Source: DAIDJD01 sp035485275 (GTDB lineage Bacteria; Oederibacteriota; JAJYGY01; DAIDJD01). Taken from it: a DNA stretch of 64,000 nucleotides. The notes under the pieces are model-generated. The model made no database searches. It was given only the letters and a program-made list of their open reading frames with translations, and was not told the DNA's origin. A program made the translations under genes and the position numbers. This document shows positions 18,321 through 26,120 of this stretch, one piece after another. Where the stretch lies: NCBI GenBank assembly GCA_035485275.1, contig DATHOE010000034.1, positions 138,651 through 202,650 on the forward strand, read 5' to 3'. How positions within the stretch are numbered: position 1 is the stretch's first letter; each line of letters begins with the position of its first letter.

Positions 18321-19771
18321 TCGAGCAGCACCAGGGCCTCCTTGACCACGGCCTCCGTGCCGCGGCCCCCGGGTGCCAAGGCGTCGACGGCCAGGCGCAT
18401 GCTGGCGCAGATGCGCAGGGCGCTGACCTCGCGCCCCTGGCGCGCGCCGCAGCGGGCGGGCTGGCCGATGTGGCCGTGGCGCTCCAGAAGGGTCTCGTAC
18501 ACGGCGCGCGTCTCGGCGTGGTCCAGGTAGCCGTCGCGTTTCAACAGGAAGGGGAACAGGGAGGGGACGGCGTCCCAGCCGGGCTCCTGCGCGAAGGGGC
18601 CCCGGTCCAGGGGCCCCAGGGGAAGGGCTTCCAGGGCCCCGCCCGAGGCGAGCCTTTTTGTCACCGCAACGGCGAAGGCCCGCAGGAAGCCTTCCACGGC
18701 CTTGTCCGGCAGGAGCCGGAAGGCCTTCATTTCGGTCAAGGCGGCCTCCCATCGCAGAAGCAGGCCCAGGTTGCATTCGCGGACCATGGAGCCGCGCCCT
18801 TCCCAGCCTTTGGGCCAGTCCGAACGCGCCGAGTAGGCGGACAGGGAAGCCGGCAAGGACCTCCGCTGCCAAAGGGAGGCCAGGGCGGGCGGAACCAGCA
18901 GCGCCGCGCTGAAGGCGGGCCCGGTCACGAATTTTGAGCCGGTGAGGGCGATCAGGAAGCCCTGCCCCAGGTAGGCGCGCAGCGTCGCCGGCGACAGGCG
19001 GAACTGGCAGGCGTCCACGAGCACGTCCACGCGCCCGGGAAAGCGCCGCAGAAGGTCCAGGGCCAGGGAGGGGCTGGGCGCCAGCAGGCCGGTCTTGGAA
19101 ACGTCCGAAACGATGAGCAGCACATTTTTCCCCGCGGAAGCCGCCTCCACGCAGAGGCGCTCCACTTCGGCGTCCAGTTCCGCGCCGCGGGGCCGGGAAT
19201 CCGCGCCCCGGCTGGAAAGCATGCACAATTCCACCGGGCGGCAGCCGCCCATTTGCCCGCCGTCCTCAACCTCCCCGGACAGGGGCGCGCGGGCGTTGTA
19301 GTGGCGCCCGGCCAGGGCGGCGGGGACGCCGTTGCCGGTTTCGGAGGTTTCGGTCATCAGCACCCGCAGGACGCCGCGTTCTTCGAGCCGGCTTTCCGCT
19401 CCGCTGAGCTGGGCCACGATGAGGTGCAGATCCGTGCCCGCCGGCGCGAAGACGATCGCGGGGGCCCCCGGGCCCTCCAGCCCGCACAGGGCCGTCAATT
19501 CCGCGCGCAGGCGTTCGAATTCCGCGGCCTGGAGCTCCGGGTCGGCGCCCGCCACGCGCCCGCGCAGATCCTCGACCCGCGCGAAGGCGGCCTTGGAGAT
19601 GCTGGAGGCCGTGGAGGAGGCGAAGGAGGGGCGCGTGTCCAGGGGATGCGGCAGGCAGCCGTAGCGGTTGCGTCCGCTGCGCGGGTCGCAGCGCAGGCGG
19701 GCGTCGCCGTCCATGGTGAGGAGGCGGCTCAGGGTGGGCGCCTGGGTCTGGGAGAAAGGGCGCGCGCTCAA
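18293..19771 (-). CDS. PLP-dependent enzyme, aminotransferase fold type I, function unknown
   Basis: 492-residue protein with the core layout of class V-like PLP enzymes. VDVLVDACQFRLSP at about 248-261 supplies the Asp that contacts the pyridine nitrogen (D253), and IALTGSKFVTGPAF at about 274-287 places the Schiff-base lysine at K280. An earlier VFAPAGTDLH at 107-116 fits the phosphate-binding turn. The remaining sequence does not match a family I can name. The start is TTG 19771, which overlaps the stop of the upstream TPR/ATP-grasp gene (TTGA), so the two are translationally coupled. It converges on panD with a 28-base overlap. Possibly it supplies or processes an amine or amino-acid substrate for the ligases; this is inference from operon position only. 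Confidence 0.65.
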   Translation of the reverse strand: MSARPFSQTQAPTLSRLLTMDGDARLRCDPRSGRNRYGCLPHPLDTRPSFASSTASSISKAAFARVEDLRGRVAGADPELQAAEFERLRAELTALCGLEGPGAPAIVFAPAGTDLHLIVAQLSGAESRLEERGVLRVLMTETSETGNGVPAALAGRHYNARAPLSGEVEDGGQMGGCRPVELCMLSSRGADSRPRGAELDAEVERLCVEAASAGKNVLLIVSDVSKTGLLAPSPSLALDLLRRFPGRVDVLVDACQFRLSPATLRAYLGQGFLIALTGSKFVTGPAFSAALLVPPALASLWQRRSLPASLSAYSARSDWPKGWEGRGSMVRECNLGLLLRWEAALTEMKAFRLLPDKAVEGFLRAFAVAVTKRLASGGALEALPLGPLDRGPFAQEPGWDAVPSLFPFLLKRDGYLDHAETRAVYETLLERHGHIGQPARCGARQGREVSALRICASMRLAVDALAPGGRGTEAVVKEALVLLDQTERLVRG

Positions 19772-21162
19772 GACCGGGCCTTGATGCGGGACTTGATCAT
19801 GGCGTTGACCGCGTCGAAGGCTTTTTGCACCGGTTCGCGGCGGTAATCCCAGCGGGGGTCCTCCCCGGGCTTGAGCAGGACCATGGTGGCGTTGGTCTCG
19901 TACAGCAGGACCTCGCCCGAGCTCGTCAGGCTGAAATCTATGCCGCCGTAGTCCAGCCCCAGCGTCGACTGGATCTCACGCAGGGTGGCCAGGGCCTTGT
20001 CCCCCAGCACCGCGGGCATGTCCTTCAGGAATGCCTCGTCCTCGGCTCGGTGGGCCGCGCTTTCCGTCATGTCGGCGCTGAAGTAATGGATCTTCCAGTT
20101 TTGGGAGACCGCCACGTGCAGGGGATAGAGCCGGCCGTCGATCATCATGGCCCGGTATTTGCGGGTCGCCCCGTCAGCGCCGCGCGTGTCCACGAATTGG
20201 ATCACCATCAGGTTCTCGCCGGGCATGCCCTTGGCCGCGGAGGCCAGGCCCTCGGGCGACTCCAGCTTCACGAAATGTTTGCCGGTGTGAAAGCCCTGGG
20301 CCCGCAGCAGCAGCGGGAAGCGGAAACCCTCCGACTCCAGCAGGGCCGGGGCCTCCGGGCCCTGCAGGACCGCGCTGGGGAAGGAAACGGTCTTGGGCGT
20401 GAGGAGGCCCGGGATGCCGGCCAGGCGCAGGGAGTTTTCAGCTCGGCCCGTCCCGAAGATCCGTTCCGGGGGATTGAGAAGGGGCGCCCTGGAATGTTTA
20501 AGTATTTCCGCGGCCAGGCCCAGCGCGTCTTCGGCCTGGTCGGCGTCGCCGATGGCGTTGAAGACCAGGGCGTGGGGCGGCAGGGGCGACGAAGGGTCGT
20601 GGAATTCCACGGTCAGGGGAATGTGCTGGAATACGGTGTTGTCTATGGTGTTTTCCAGAGGGATGTTGCCGCCCAGGACCGAGTACAGGACCAGCACATT
20701 GATCGGCTGGGCGGTCCCGCGGAAGGGCAATTTGTAGAAGGCCCGGCCCATGTAGCCCTTTCTTCCGTGCTCAATGGTGGCTTTGGCGTCGTGCAATTCG
20801 CTGAAAATATAGGCCATGCCCTGGTGGGCGTTCGGCTGGTCCGGGTCCAGGGCCAAGGCGGACTCGTAATGGATGCGCGCCATGGTCGGGTTGTTCATGC
20901 CCCGGAAAATGTTGCCCAGACGGACATGAGGGGCCGGATCGCGCGGATTCATCTCCAGCAGGCGATGGTAGACCGTGATGGCGTCCTTAAGGTGGCCCGT
21001 CTCGTTTTGTATGTCCGCGTATTGGTTCAAGGCGCCCAGGTGTTTCGGATTTTCCTTCAAAATGCCCACATATTCCATTTTCGCTTCTTTTAGGCGCCCC
21101 GAGGAATGCAGGACCATGGCGTTGGCCAGACGCCTATCAAGCTTGTCCTCGTCGTTTTTCAT
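19768..21162 (-). CDS. TPR plus ATP-grasp ligase-like protein (copy B)
   Basis: 464 residues in two parts. Residues about 10-135 contain three or four TPR units (LKENPKHLGALNQYADIQNE, MNPRDPAPHVRLGN, LDPDQPNAHQGMAY). The rest has an ATP-grasp look: FPLLLRAQGFHTGKHFVKLE (ATP-binding strand and loop), MVIQFVDTRGADG, KYRAMMIDGRLYPLHVAVS, and GLDYGGIDFSLT then GEVLLYETNATMV, where Asp, Glu and Asn would bind Mg-ATP as in RimK or D-Ala ligase relatives. ATP-grasp enzymes join a carboxylate to an amine or thiol through acyl-phosphate. The substrate is unknown. It follows its paralog by 116 bases (a TATAAT lies between) and overlaps the PLP gene. GAGG lies upstream of the ATG. Confidence 0.75.
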   Translation of the reverse strand: MKNDEDKLDRRLANAMVLHSSGRLKEAKMEYVGILKENPKHLGALNQYADIQNETGHLKDAITVYHRLLEMNPRDPAPHVRLGNIFRGMNNPTMARIHYESALALDPDQPNAHQGMAYIFSELHDAKATIEHGRKGYMGRAFYKLPFRGTAQPINVLVLYSVLGGNIPLENTIDNTVFQHIPLTVEFHDPSSPLPPHALVFNAIGDADQAEDALGLAAEILKHSRAPLLNPPERIFGTGRAENSLRLAGIPGLLTPKTVSFPSAVLQGPEAPALLESEGFRFPLLLRAQGFHTGKHFVKLESPEGLASAAKGMPGENLMVIQFVDTRGADGATRKYRAMMIDGRLYPLHVAVSQNWKIHYFSADMTESAAHRAEDEAFLKDMPAVLGDKALATLREIQSTLGLDYGGIDFSLTSSGEVLLYETNATMVLLKPGEDPRWDYRREPVQKAFDAVNAMIKSRIKARS

Positions 21163-21221
21163 GCCTTGATCCTCAATTGCATGGGGCTAGTCCCCTGTTC
21201 GGGCCCTGACGCAAAGCGCGC

Positions 21222-21227
21222 ATTATA
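21222..21227 (-). promoter_or_regulatory. -10 element for ATP-grasp copy B
   Basis: A perfect TATAAT on the minus strand lies 60 bases before the ATG at 21162; the -35 hexamer is poor. A small GGGG/CCCC hairpin sits in the predicted leader (about 21183-21195). Confidence 0.45.
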
Positions 21228-21278
21228 CCCTATATCGTCGGGTTTTCTTCCCATTTAAGGGCCATCCAAAAACTTGTT

Positions 21279-22730
21279 TCAGGACGCGGCACGGATGCGG
21301 GAGCGCAGCATGGCCGTGACCGCGTCCAGGACCTTTTTCACCGGGGCCCGGCGGTAGTCCCACTGCGCGCCCGCGTCAGGCGGGGCGATGACCATGGTGG
21401 CGTTGGCCTCGAAAAACAGCACCTCTCCCGAGGCGTCCACGCTGAAGTCGATGCCGGCGTAGTCGAGCCCCAGGGTCGTACGCACCTTCCCGAGCACGGC
21501 CATGGCCGCCGGTCCGAGGACCGCGGGCATGTCCAGGAGGAAGGCCTCGTCCAGTGCGCGGTGGTGGGCGTTGTCGCGCATGTCCGCGCTAAAGTAATGG
21601 ATCTTCCAGTCCGCCGAGATGGCGGCGTGCAGGGGGTAGAGCCCCCCGTCCACCATCATGACCCTGTATTTGCACATTTTCCCGTCCGCGCCGCGGGCGT
21701 CCAGGAATTCCTGCACCGCGAATTCCTGGCCCGGCATGAGCGCCAGGGATTCCGGCAGTTCAAGGGGCGATTCCAGCTTCACGAAGTGCATGCCGGCGTG
21801 GAAGCCCTGGGCCCTGAGAAGGAGCGGGAAGCCGAAGCCCAGCGATTCAATGCGGGCCGGCGCGTCCGCGCCTTCGAGGCTTTCACGCCGGAGCACCGCG
21901 ATTTTGGGGACCCGCAGCCCCGCGATGCCGGCCAGGCGCCGGGCGTTGTCCGCGCGGCCCGTCTTGGCCACGATCTGCGGGGGGTTGATGACCGGGGCCC
22001 GGGTCTTTTTCAGCAAGTCCGCGGCCAGATGGAGGGCGTCCAGGCGGTAGTCCGCGTCCCCGATGGCGTTCCACACCAGATGGTGGGGCGGCAAAGCCGC
22101 CGCGGGATCGAAGAATTCCGTGACCAGCATGGTGGTCATGAAGATGCGGTCGTCGATGGCCCTGCTCAAGGGGATGTTCCCGCCCGCTGCGGAGCCCAGG
22201 ACCAGCAGTTCCAGGGGGGGCTCGACGCCGCGGTAGGGGATCCTCATGAGCGGCCGGCATTGGTAGCCTTTTTTGCCGTGTTCAAAGGCGGCCTTGCCCT
22301 CCCGCAGTTCGCTCATCACCGCGGCCATGCCCTGGTGGGCCTCGGCCTGGTTCGGGTCTATCTCCAGGGCCGCCTCATACTGCCTGCGGGCGCCCGGGTG
22401 GTCATTGTGGTCCCACAGCACGTGGGCGAGGTTCACGTGGGCGGCGCTGTCACGGGGCCTAAGGGAGAGAATGCGTTTGTAGACCGTGATGGCGGCGCTG
22501 CGGAAATTCGTTTCATGCAGCAGGGCCCCCAAATGGCTCAAGGCGCCCATGTGGTTGCTGTCCTGCTTCAGGATCTCGAGGTAGGCCGTCTTGGCCTCCT
22601 CCAGGCGCCCCAGGGCCTGCCACAGCGCGGCCCGCTCGAACAGAAGCTCGAGGGTGGGTCCGGCGGCCAAAAGACCTTCGATGCGGTCCAGTTCGGCTTG
22701 TTGGCTGAGACGGGGGGCCCAGTCGGCCAT
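21279..22730 (-). CDS. TPR plus ATP-grasp ligase-like protein (copy A)
   Basis: 483-residue paralog of the next gene with the same order: TPR units over about residues 25-155 (LRPRDSAAHVNLAHVL, IDPNQAEAHQGMAAVM), then ATP-grasp blocks FPLLLRAQGFHAGMHFVKLE, VQEFLDARGADG, DWKIHYFSADMRDNA, GLDYAGIDFSVD and GEVLFFEANATMV. The Mg/ATP-binding Asp, Glu and Asn positions are kept in both copies, so both are probably active. An ATG at 22832 opens the frame further upstream. I prefer ATG 22730 because a TATAAT at 22779-22774 lies between the two, GGAG precedes 22730, and the paralog begins at an equivalent place. Divergent from cobH. Substrate unknown. Confidence 0.75.
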   Translation of the reverse strand: MADWAPRLSQQAELDRIEGLLAAGPTLELLFERAALWQALGRLEEAKTAYLEILKQDSNHMGALSHLGALLHETNFRSAAITVYKRILSLRPRDSAAHVNLAHVLWDHNDHPGARRQYEAALEIDPNQAEAHQGMAAVMSELREGKAAFEHGKKGYQCRPLMRIPYRGVEPPLELLVLGSAAGGNIPLSRAIDDRIFMTTMLVTEFFDPAAALPPHHLVWNAIGDADYRLDALHLAADLLKKTRAPVINPPQIVAKTGRADNARRLAGIAGLRVPKIAVLRRESLEGADAPARIESLGFGFPLLLRAQGFHAGMHFVKLESPLELPESLALMPGQEFAVQEFLDARGADGKMCKYRVMMVDGGLYPLHAAISADWKIHYFSADMRDNAHHRALDEAFLLDMPAVLGPAAMAVLGKVRTTLGLDYAGIDFSVDASGEVLFFEANATMVIAPPDAGAQWDYRRAPVKKVLDAVTAMLRSRIRAAS

Positions 22731-22773
22731 GGCGGAGCTCCGGCGGAGGTGGCGTGCGCGAAAAGCCATATCC

Positions 22774-22802
22774 ATTATATCTTTTTTAATGCCGGACGAC
22801 AG
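22774..22802 (-). promoter_or_regulatory. Promoter for the TPR/ATP-grasp operon
   Basis: On the minus strand, CTGTCG (22802-22797) and perfect TATAAT (22779-22774) are spaced by 17 bases. Transcription would start near 22767, inside the frame that opens at 22832, which supports the later start at 22730. Confidence 0.5.
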
Positions 22803-22806
22803 GGGC

Positions 22807-22835
22807 CTGACGGCGACGCGCTTTTTTGCCATAAT
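22807..22835 (+). promoter_or_regulatory. Promoter for cobH
   Basis: CTGACG (22807-22812) and CATAAT (22830-22835) are spaced by 17 bases and lie 33 bases before the cobH ATG. The leader is far too short for a cobalamin riboswitch. Confidence 0.5.
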
Positions 22836-22867
22836 AACAATCCGTTTTCCTTCCGCTTCGCGGTCCC

Positions 22868-23527
22868 ATGTTCCGTCCCGGCATCGTCGTTCCAGCGTCC
22901 ATCGAAGAACGCTCCTTTGAGATCATCGACGGGGAGCTTTCGCCCCATTTTCGCTTCAATCCCCAGGAACACGCGGTGGTCCGGCGCGTCATCCACGCCA
23001 CGGCCGACTTCGAGTACGCCCGCAACCTCCGCTTCCATCCGGGTTGTTTTGAGGCCTTTTTCTCGGCCATGCGCCGGGGGGCCCCCGTCATCTGCGACGT
23101 GCAGATGGTCCAGGCCGGGGTCAGCAAGGCCAAACTGGCCCTGTTCGGCGGCCCCCTGCCCTGCCCCATCGGGGACCCGGACGTCGCCGAGGCGGCCAAA
23201 GCCGCCGGCCATACGCGGGCCATGGAGGCCATGCGCAAGATGGCCCGCCAGGGGCTGGGAGGCGTCCTGGCCATAGGCAACGCGCCCACGGCGCTGACGG
23301 AGACCATCCGCCTGGTGGCGGAGGAGGGCTGGCGTCCGGACCTCATCATCGGGATTCCCGTGGGCTTCGTCAGCGCGGCCGAAAGCAAGGACAGCCTGGC
23401 GGCGGGCGATGCCGAGCCCGTGCCCTACATCACCTGCCTGGGCCGCAAGGGCGGGTCCGCGGCGGTGGTGGCGACGGTGAACGCCCTTCTGCTGCTGGCC
23501 GAAGGCAAAGGAGCGATCAAAGGATGA
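22868..23527 (+). CDS. cobH: Precorrin-8X / cobalt-precorrin-8 methylmutase
   Basis: Moves a methyl group from C11 to C12 to form hydrogenobyrinate or cobyrinate in the corrin ring pathway. The 219-residue length is normal. The catalytic histidine is in RRVIHATADFEY (H43). Other family blocks are VICDVQMVQAGV, AIGNAPTALTE and IGIPVGFVSAAESKDSL. In anaerobic systems the same protein is called CbiC; the sequence does not tell which route is used. It overlaps cobI by four bases (ATGA), so the two are coupled. The rest of the B12 pathway is not in this window. Confidence 0.93.
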   Translation: MFRPGIVVPASIEERSFEIIDGELSPHFRFNPQEHAVVRRVIHATADFEYARNLRFHPGCFEAFFSAMRRGAPVICDVQMVQAGVSKAKLALFGGPLPCPIGDPDVAEAAKAAGHTRAMEAMRKMARQGLGGVLAIGNAPTALTETIRLVAEEGWRPDLIIGIPVGFVSAAESKDSLAAGDAEPVPYITCLGRKGGSAAVVATVNALLLLAEGKGAIKG

Positions 23528-24273
23528 GCGCACTAGGCACTTTTTACGGCGTGGGCATCGGCCCCGGCGATCCGGAGCTCCTCACCACCCAGGCCCTGCG
23601 CGTTCTGTCGGGGGTGGAGGTCATCTTCGTCCCCAAGGCCAAGATCACGGACGAGGGCCTCGCCCTGGGCATCGTGCTGAAGGCCCTCACTAAAGGGCCC
23701 GCAATGGGGAAGAAGGCCGAGCTGAGGGAGCTGGTCTTCCCCATGAGCAAGGATCCCGAGGTCCTGCGGCCCGCCTGGGAGGCGGCCCGCGCGGCCGTGC
23801 TGGAGGTGCTGCGGCAGGGGACGGACTGCGCCTTCATCACGCTGGGCGACACCGCCATCTACAGCACCTACATGAACCTCCTGGACGCCCTGCGCAAGAC
23901 CGAGCCCGGACTGAGGATCGTGACCGCGCCCGGCATCAGCAGCTTCAGCCAGGCCGCCGCGGGCCTGAACCTCAGCCTGGTGGAGAAGGCGGAGAAAATG
24001 GCGGTGCTGCCCTGCCTCAGCGACGTGGAGGGCATGCGCGCCGACCTGGAGCGTTTCGACTGCGTGGTGCTGATGAAGGTGGGCAGGCGTTTCGGGGCCC
24101 TGCGCGAGCTCCTTCGCGGCATGGGCCTGCTGGCCCACAGCCATCTGGCGCTCAAGCTGGGCACGCCCGACGAGATCCTCACCAGCGACCTGGACGCGGT
24201 GGACCCGGAAAAGGTCACCTACATGAGCCTGGTGATCGTGCGCAAACCCCTGAAGGCGGGATACGACGAATGA
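23524..24273 (+). CDS. cobI: Precorrin-2 C20-methyltransferase (CobI/CbiL)
   Basis: Uses S-adenosylmethionine to methylate C20 of precorrin-2 or cobalt-factor II. It is a 249-residue tetrapyrrole methylase with GVGIGPGDPELLT at about 9-21 (SAM-binding loop), TLGDTAIYSTYMNL at about 115-128, TAPGISSFSQAAAGL at about 138-152 and VLMKVGRRF, all in order. The ATG overlaps the cobH stop, and its own TGA overlaps the next ATG, so three genes are coupled. Neighbours supply no chelatase, so oxygen dependence of the route is open. Confidence 0.92.
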   Translation: MSALGTFYGVGIGPGDPELLTTQALRVLSGVEVIFVPKAKITDEGLALGIVLKALTKGPAMGKKAELRELVFPMSKDPEVLRPAWEAARAAVLEVLRQGTDCAFITLGDTAIYSTYMNLLDALRKTEPGLRIVTAPGISSFSQAAAGLNLSLVEKAEKMAVLPCLSDVEGMRADLERFDCVVLMKVGRRFGALRELLRGMGLLAHSHLALKLGTPDEILTSDLDAVDPEKVTYMSLVIVRKPLKAGYDE

Positions 24274-24551
24274 GGTTCATGGAAGGGCAATTCGAGACCG
24301 GGACCACGGCGCTCCTGCGCTGGGACAAGGGCCGCACCCAGCGCCTGTCCGCGCCTTTTTTGCGCGCCCACTGCCCCTGCGAGCAGTGCAAGCTGGCCCC
24401 CATCAAGCTGGAGCCGGGCATGTTCCCTGGCCTCTCCGTGGAAACGGCCGAGCCCGTGGGCCGTTACGCCCTGCTGCTGGGCTTCAGCGACGGCCACGGC
24501 TACGGCGCTTTCAGTTTCGACCTCCTGGAGTCCTTCCCCGATGAAGCGTGA
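24270..24551 (+). CDS. DUF971 domain protein
   Basis: 93-residue protein that is essentially one DUF971 domain, the same module found at the N-terminus of gamma-butyrobetaine hydroxylases and in some iron-sulfur-related proteins. The hallmark is LRAHCPCEQC at 31-40, with C35, C37 and C40 probably binding a metal, followed by LSVETAEPVGRYALLLGFSDGH (last blocks 55-76). Stand-alone DUF971 proteins have been linked to Fe-S cluster or Mrp/ApbC genes, but their chemistry is unknown. A second ATG nine bases later could also be the start. It is coupled to cobI before it and to the secreted protein after it. Confidence 0.8.
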   Translation: MRFMEGQFETGTTALLRWDKGRTQRLSAPFLRAHCPCEQCKLAPIKLEPGMFPGLSVETAEPVGRYALLLGFSDGHGYGAFSFDLLESFPDEA

Positions 24552-26098
24552 GGCCGGCCCTGAAGCGCGCGTTTAGCCTCCTTGCCCTCGCCCTGGCCGC
24601 GGGCCTGCGCGGCGCCGAGGCTCCCCCGGCCGCGGCGGGCATGGAGCCGCTGATAGACAACGGCCGGAGCTTCTCGACCGCGGAGCGGCGCCTGCCCCTG
24701 CATTGCCTGGACCTGCCGGGCCTGCTGGGCCAGGACGCCACGCAGGTGGCCCAGCAATTGGACCGGGCCGCGGCCGCGGGCTTCAACGCCGTCAGTTTCG
24801 AGGCGCCCCTCTTCGGCCCCCAGGGCCTGAGCCCCAACCTCGGGATCATGGACCCCACAGCCTGCAAGGCCCTCACCGGAGCCCTGGAGGCCTGCGGGCT
24901 GCGGCGCCTCTACGCGTTCCCGGTCCTGTATCCGCCCGACGGCGTGGACGGCCTGGTCGGGACCGCCACGGCCCGCGCCGTGTTTTTCTCCGGGCGGCAC
25001 GCCTGGGGCTGGCAATGCTGGACCCTGGCCCAGGCCGCGGCCCTCAAGGTGGGCGGAGCCCCGATGACGCGGGCGCCGCAGGTGGGCGGCTGGATCCTGT
25101 ATCGTGGCGCCTGGCCCGGGGGTGCGCCCATGGATTCCGGCGCGGCCGCGCCCTTGAGCCCCACGGCCCTGGCCCTGGAGCAGAACCGCCTGCGCCTGTG
25201 GACGGCCGCGACCGTGCAATTCGCGCGCAAGATCGGCTTCCAACAGGAACTGGGCTTGGGCTTGTGGGCCCGCCAGGACCTGGCCCCGGCGCCGGCCGCC
25301 GCCCAGGATTTGGACGGATCCGTGGCCGGCGCGCCGCCGGTCGAGGCGCCCTCGGAAACCCTTTTTTCGGCCCAGGACCTGGACCGCCAGTCCCGAGATT
25401 CCGACGCACTCCCTCCGGTGGCGGGCGCGGAATCGAACCTGGCCGACGACACGGCCCCGAGCATCGACGATTCCGCCCTGCTGCCGGCCGCGCCCCAAAA
25501 CCCCTGGGAGCTTGAAGGCCTGGATTGGAAAGCCGTGGAGGCGGTGTTCCAGGGCCTTCCCATGGCGAGCCAGCTGAATTTCCTGGAATTCACCCTGGAC
25601 ACGGAGGACTGGTACGGCGTGGGCGCTCGCCTGGCCCAGGCCGCGGACCGGGCCGAGGTCCCCGTGCTCTGGCGCCAGGACTGGCGCAGCGCATCGAGCT
25701 ACGAGCGCGGCCGGCACCTGGAGGCGCCGCTTCCCCTGGCCGGCCTGGCCGGGCCCTGGCCCGACGACGGCTGGCCCTCGGACGGCGCGATCTGGCCCGG
25801 CCAGGCTGAAGGGCCCGCCACGGCGCCCTTCCGCGTCCAGAGCCTGGGCCTGAAACGCAAGGGCGACGCCGTGCTGTTGGAGGCGGGCTTGAGCCGCCCC
25901 GCGGCCCTGACCGTCTCCTGGGGCCTCAAACTCCCCTTGGACCATTCGACGCTGGTCCCGGACGGGCCGGGCATCCTGCGGCGCGCCGCGCTCAAGGGCA
26001 TCCCCGGGGGCGGGTGGTTCCTCCTGAGGCTCAAGGCCGTGAGCCCGCGTTTCGGCGTCTGCCTGCTGCGCACCCGCTGGGTCCGCGCGCCCTTATGA
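24548..26098 (+). CDS. Secreted TIM-barrel-like protein of unknown function
   Basis: 516 residues with an N-terminal signal peptide (RAFSLLALALAAGLRGAEA). The mature part starts with a barrel-like pattern: LDLPGLLGQD, then QLDRAAAAGFNAVSFEAPLF, typical of strand-helix units in glycosidase-like barrels, and later RLYAFPVLYPP and ARAVFFSGRHAWGW. Residues about 250-315 are Asp/Ala/Pro-rich and look like a disordered insertion. Another barrel strand, SQLNFLEFTLDTEDWYG, follows, and a C-terminal beta domain ends the protein. No glycoside hydrolase catalytic pair can be assigned. The start GTG 24548 overlaps the stop of the DUF971 gene. It may act on cell-surface or environmental sugars, by analogy only. 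Confidence 0.55.
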   Translation: MRPALKRAFSLLALALAAGLRGAEAPPAAAGMEPLIDNGRSFSTAERRLPLHCLDLPGLLGQDATQVAQQLDRAAAAGFNAVSFEAPLFGPQGLSPNLGIMDPTACKALTGALEACGLRRLYAFPVLYPPDGVDGLVGTATARAVFFSGRHAWGWQCWTLAQAAALKVGGAPMTRAPQVGGWILYRGAWPGGAPMDSGAAAPLSPTALALEQNRLRLWTAATVQFARKIGFQQELGLGLWARQDLAPAPAAAQDLDGSVAGAPPVEAPSETLFSAQDLDRQSRDSDALPPVAGAESNLADDTAPSIDDSALLPAAPQNPWELEGLDWKAVEAVFQGLPMASQLNFLEFTLDTEDWYGVGARLAQAADRAEVPVLWRQDWRSASSYERGRHLEAPLPLAGLAGPWPDDGWPSDGAIWPGQAEGPATAPFRVQSLGLKRKGDAVLLEAGLSRPAALTVSWGLKLPLDHSTLVPDGPGILRRAALKGIPGGGWFLLRLKAVSPRFGVCLLRTRWVRAPL

Positions 26099-26120
26099 AC
26101 GCGCAGGCGGGGCCGCTGCC

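Noticed and set aside
22731..22867. Cobalamin riboswitch before cobH
   Set aside because: Only about 30 bases separate the promoter from the start codon, and no B12-box-like sequence is seen.
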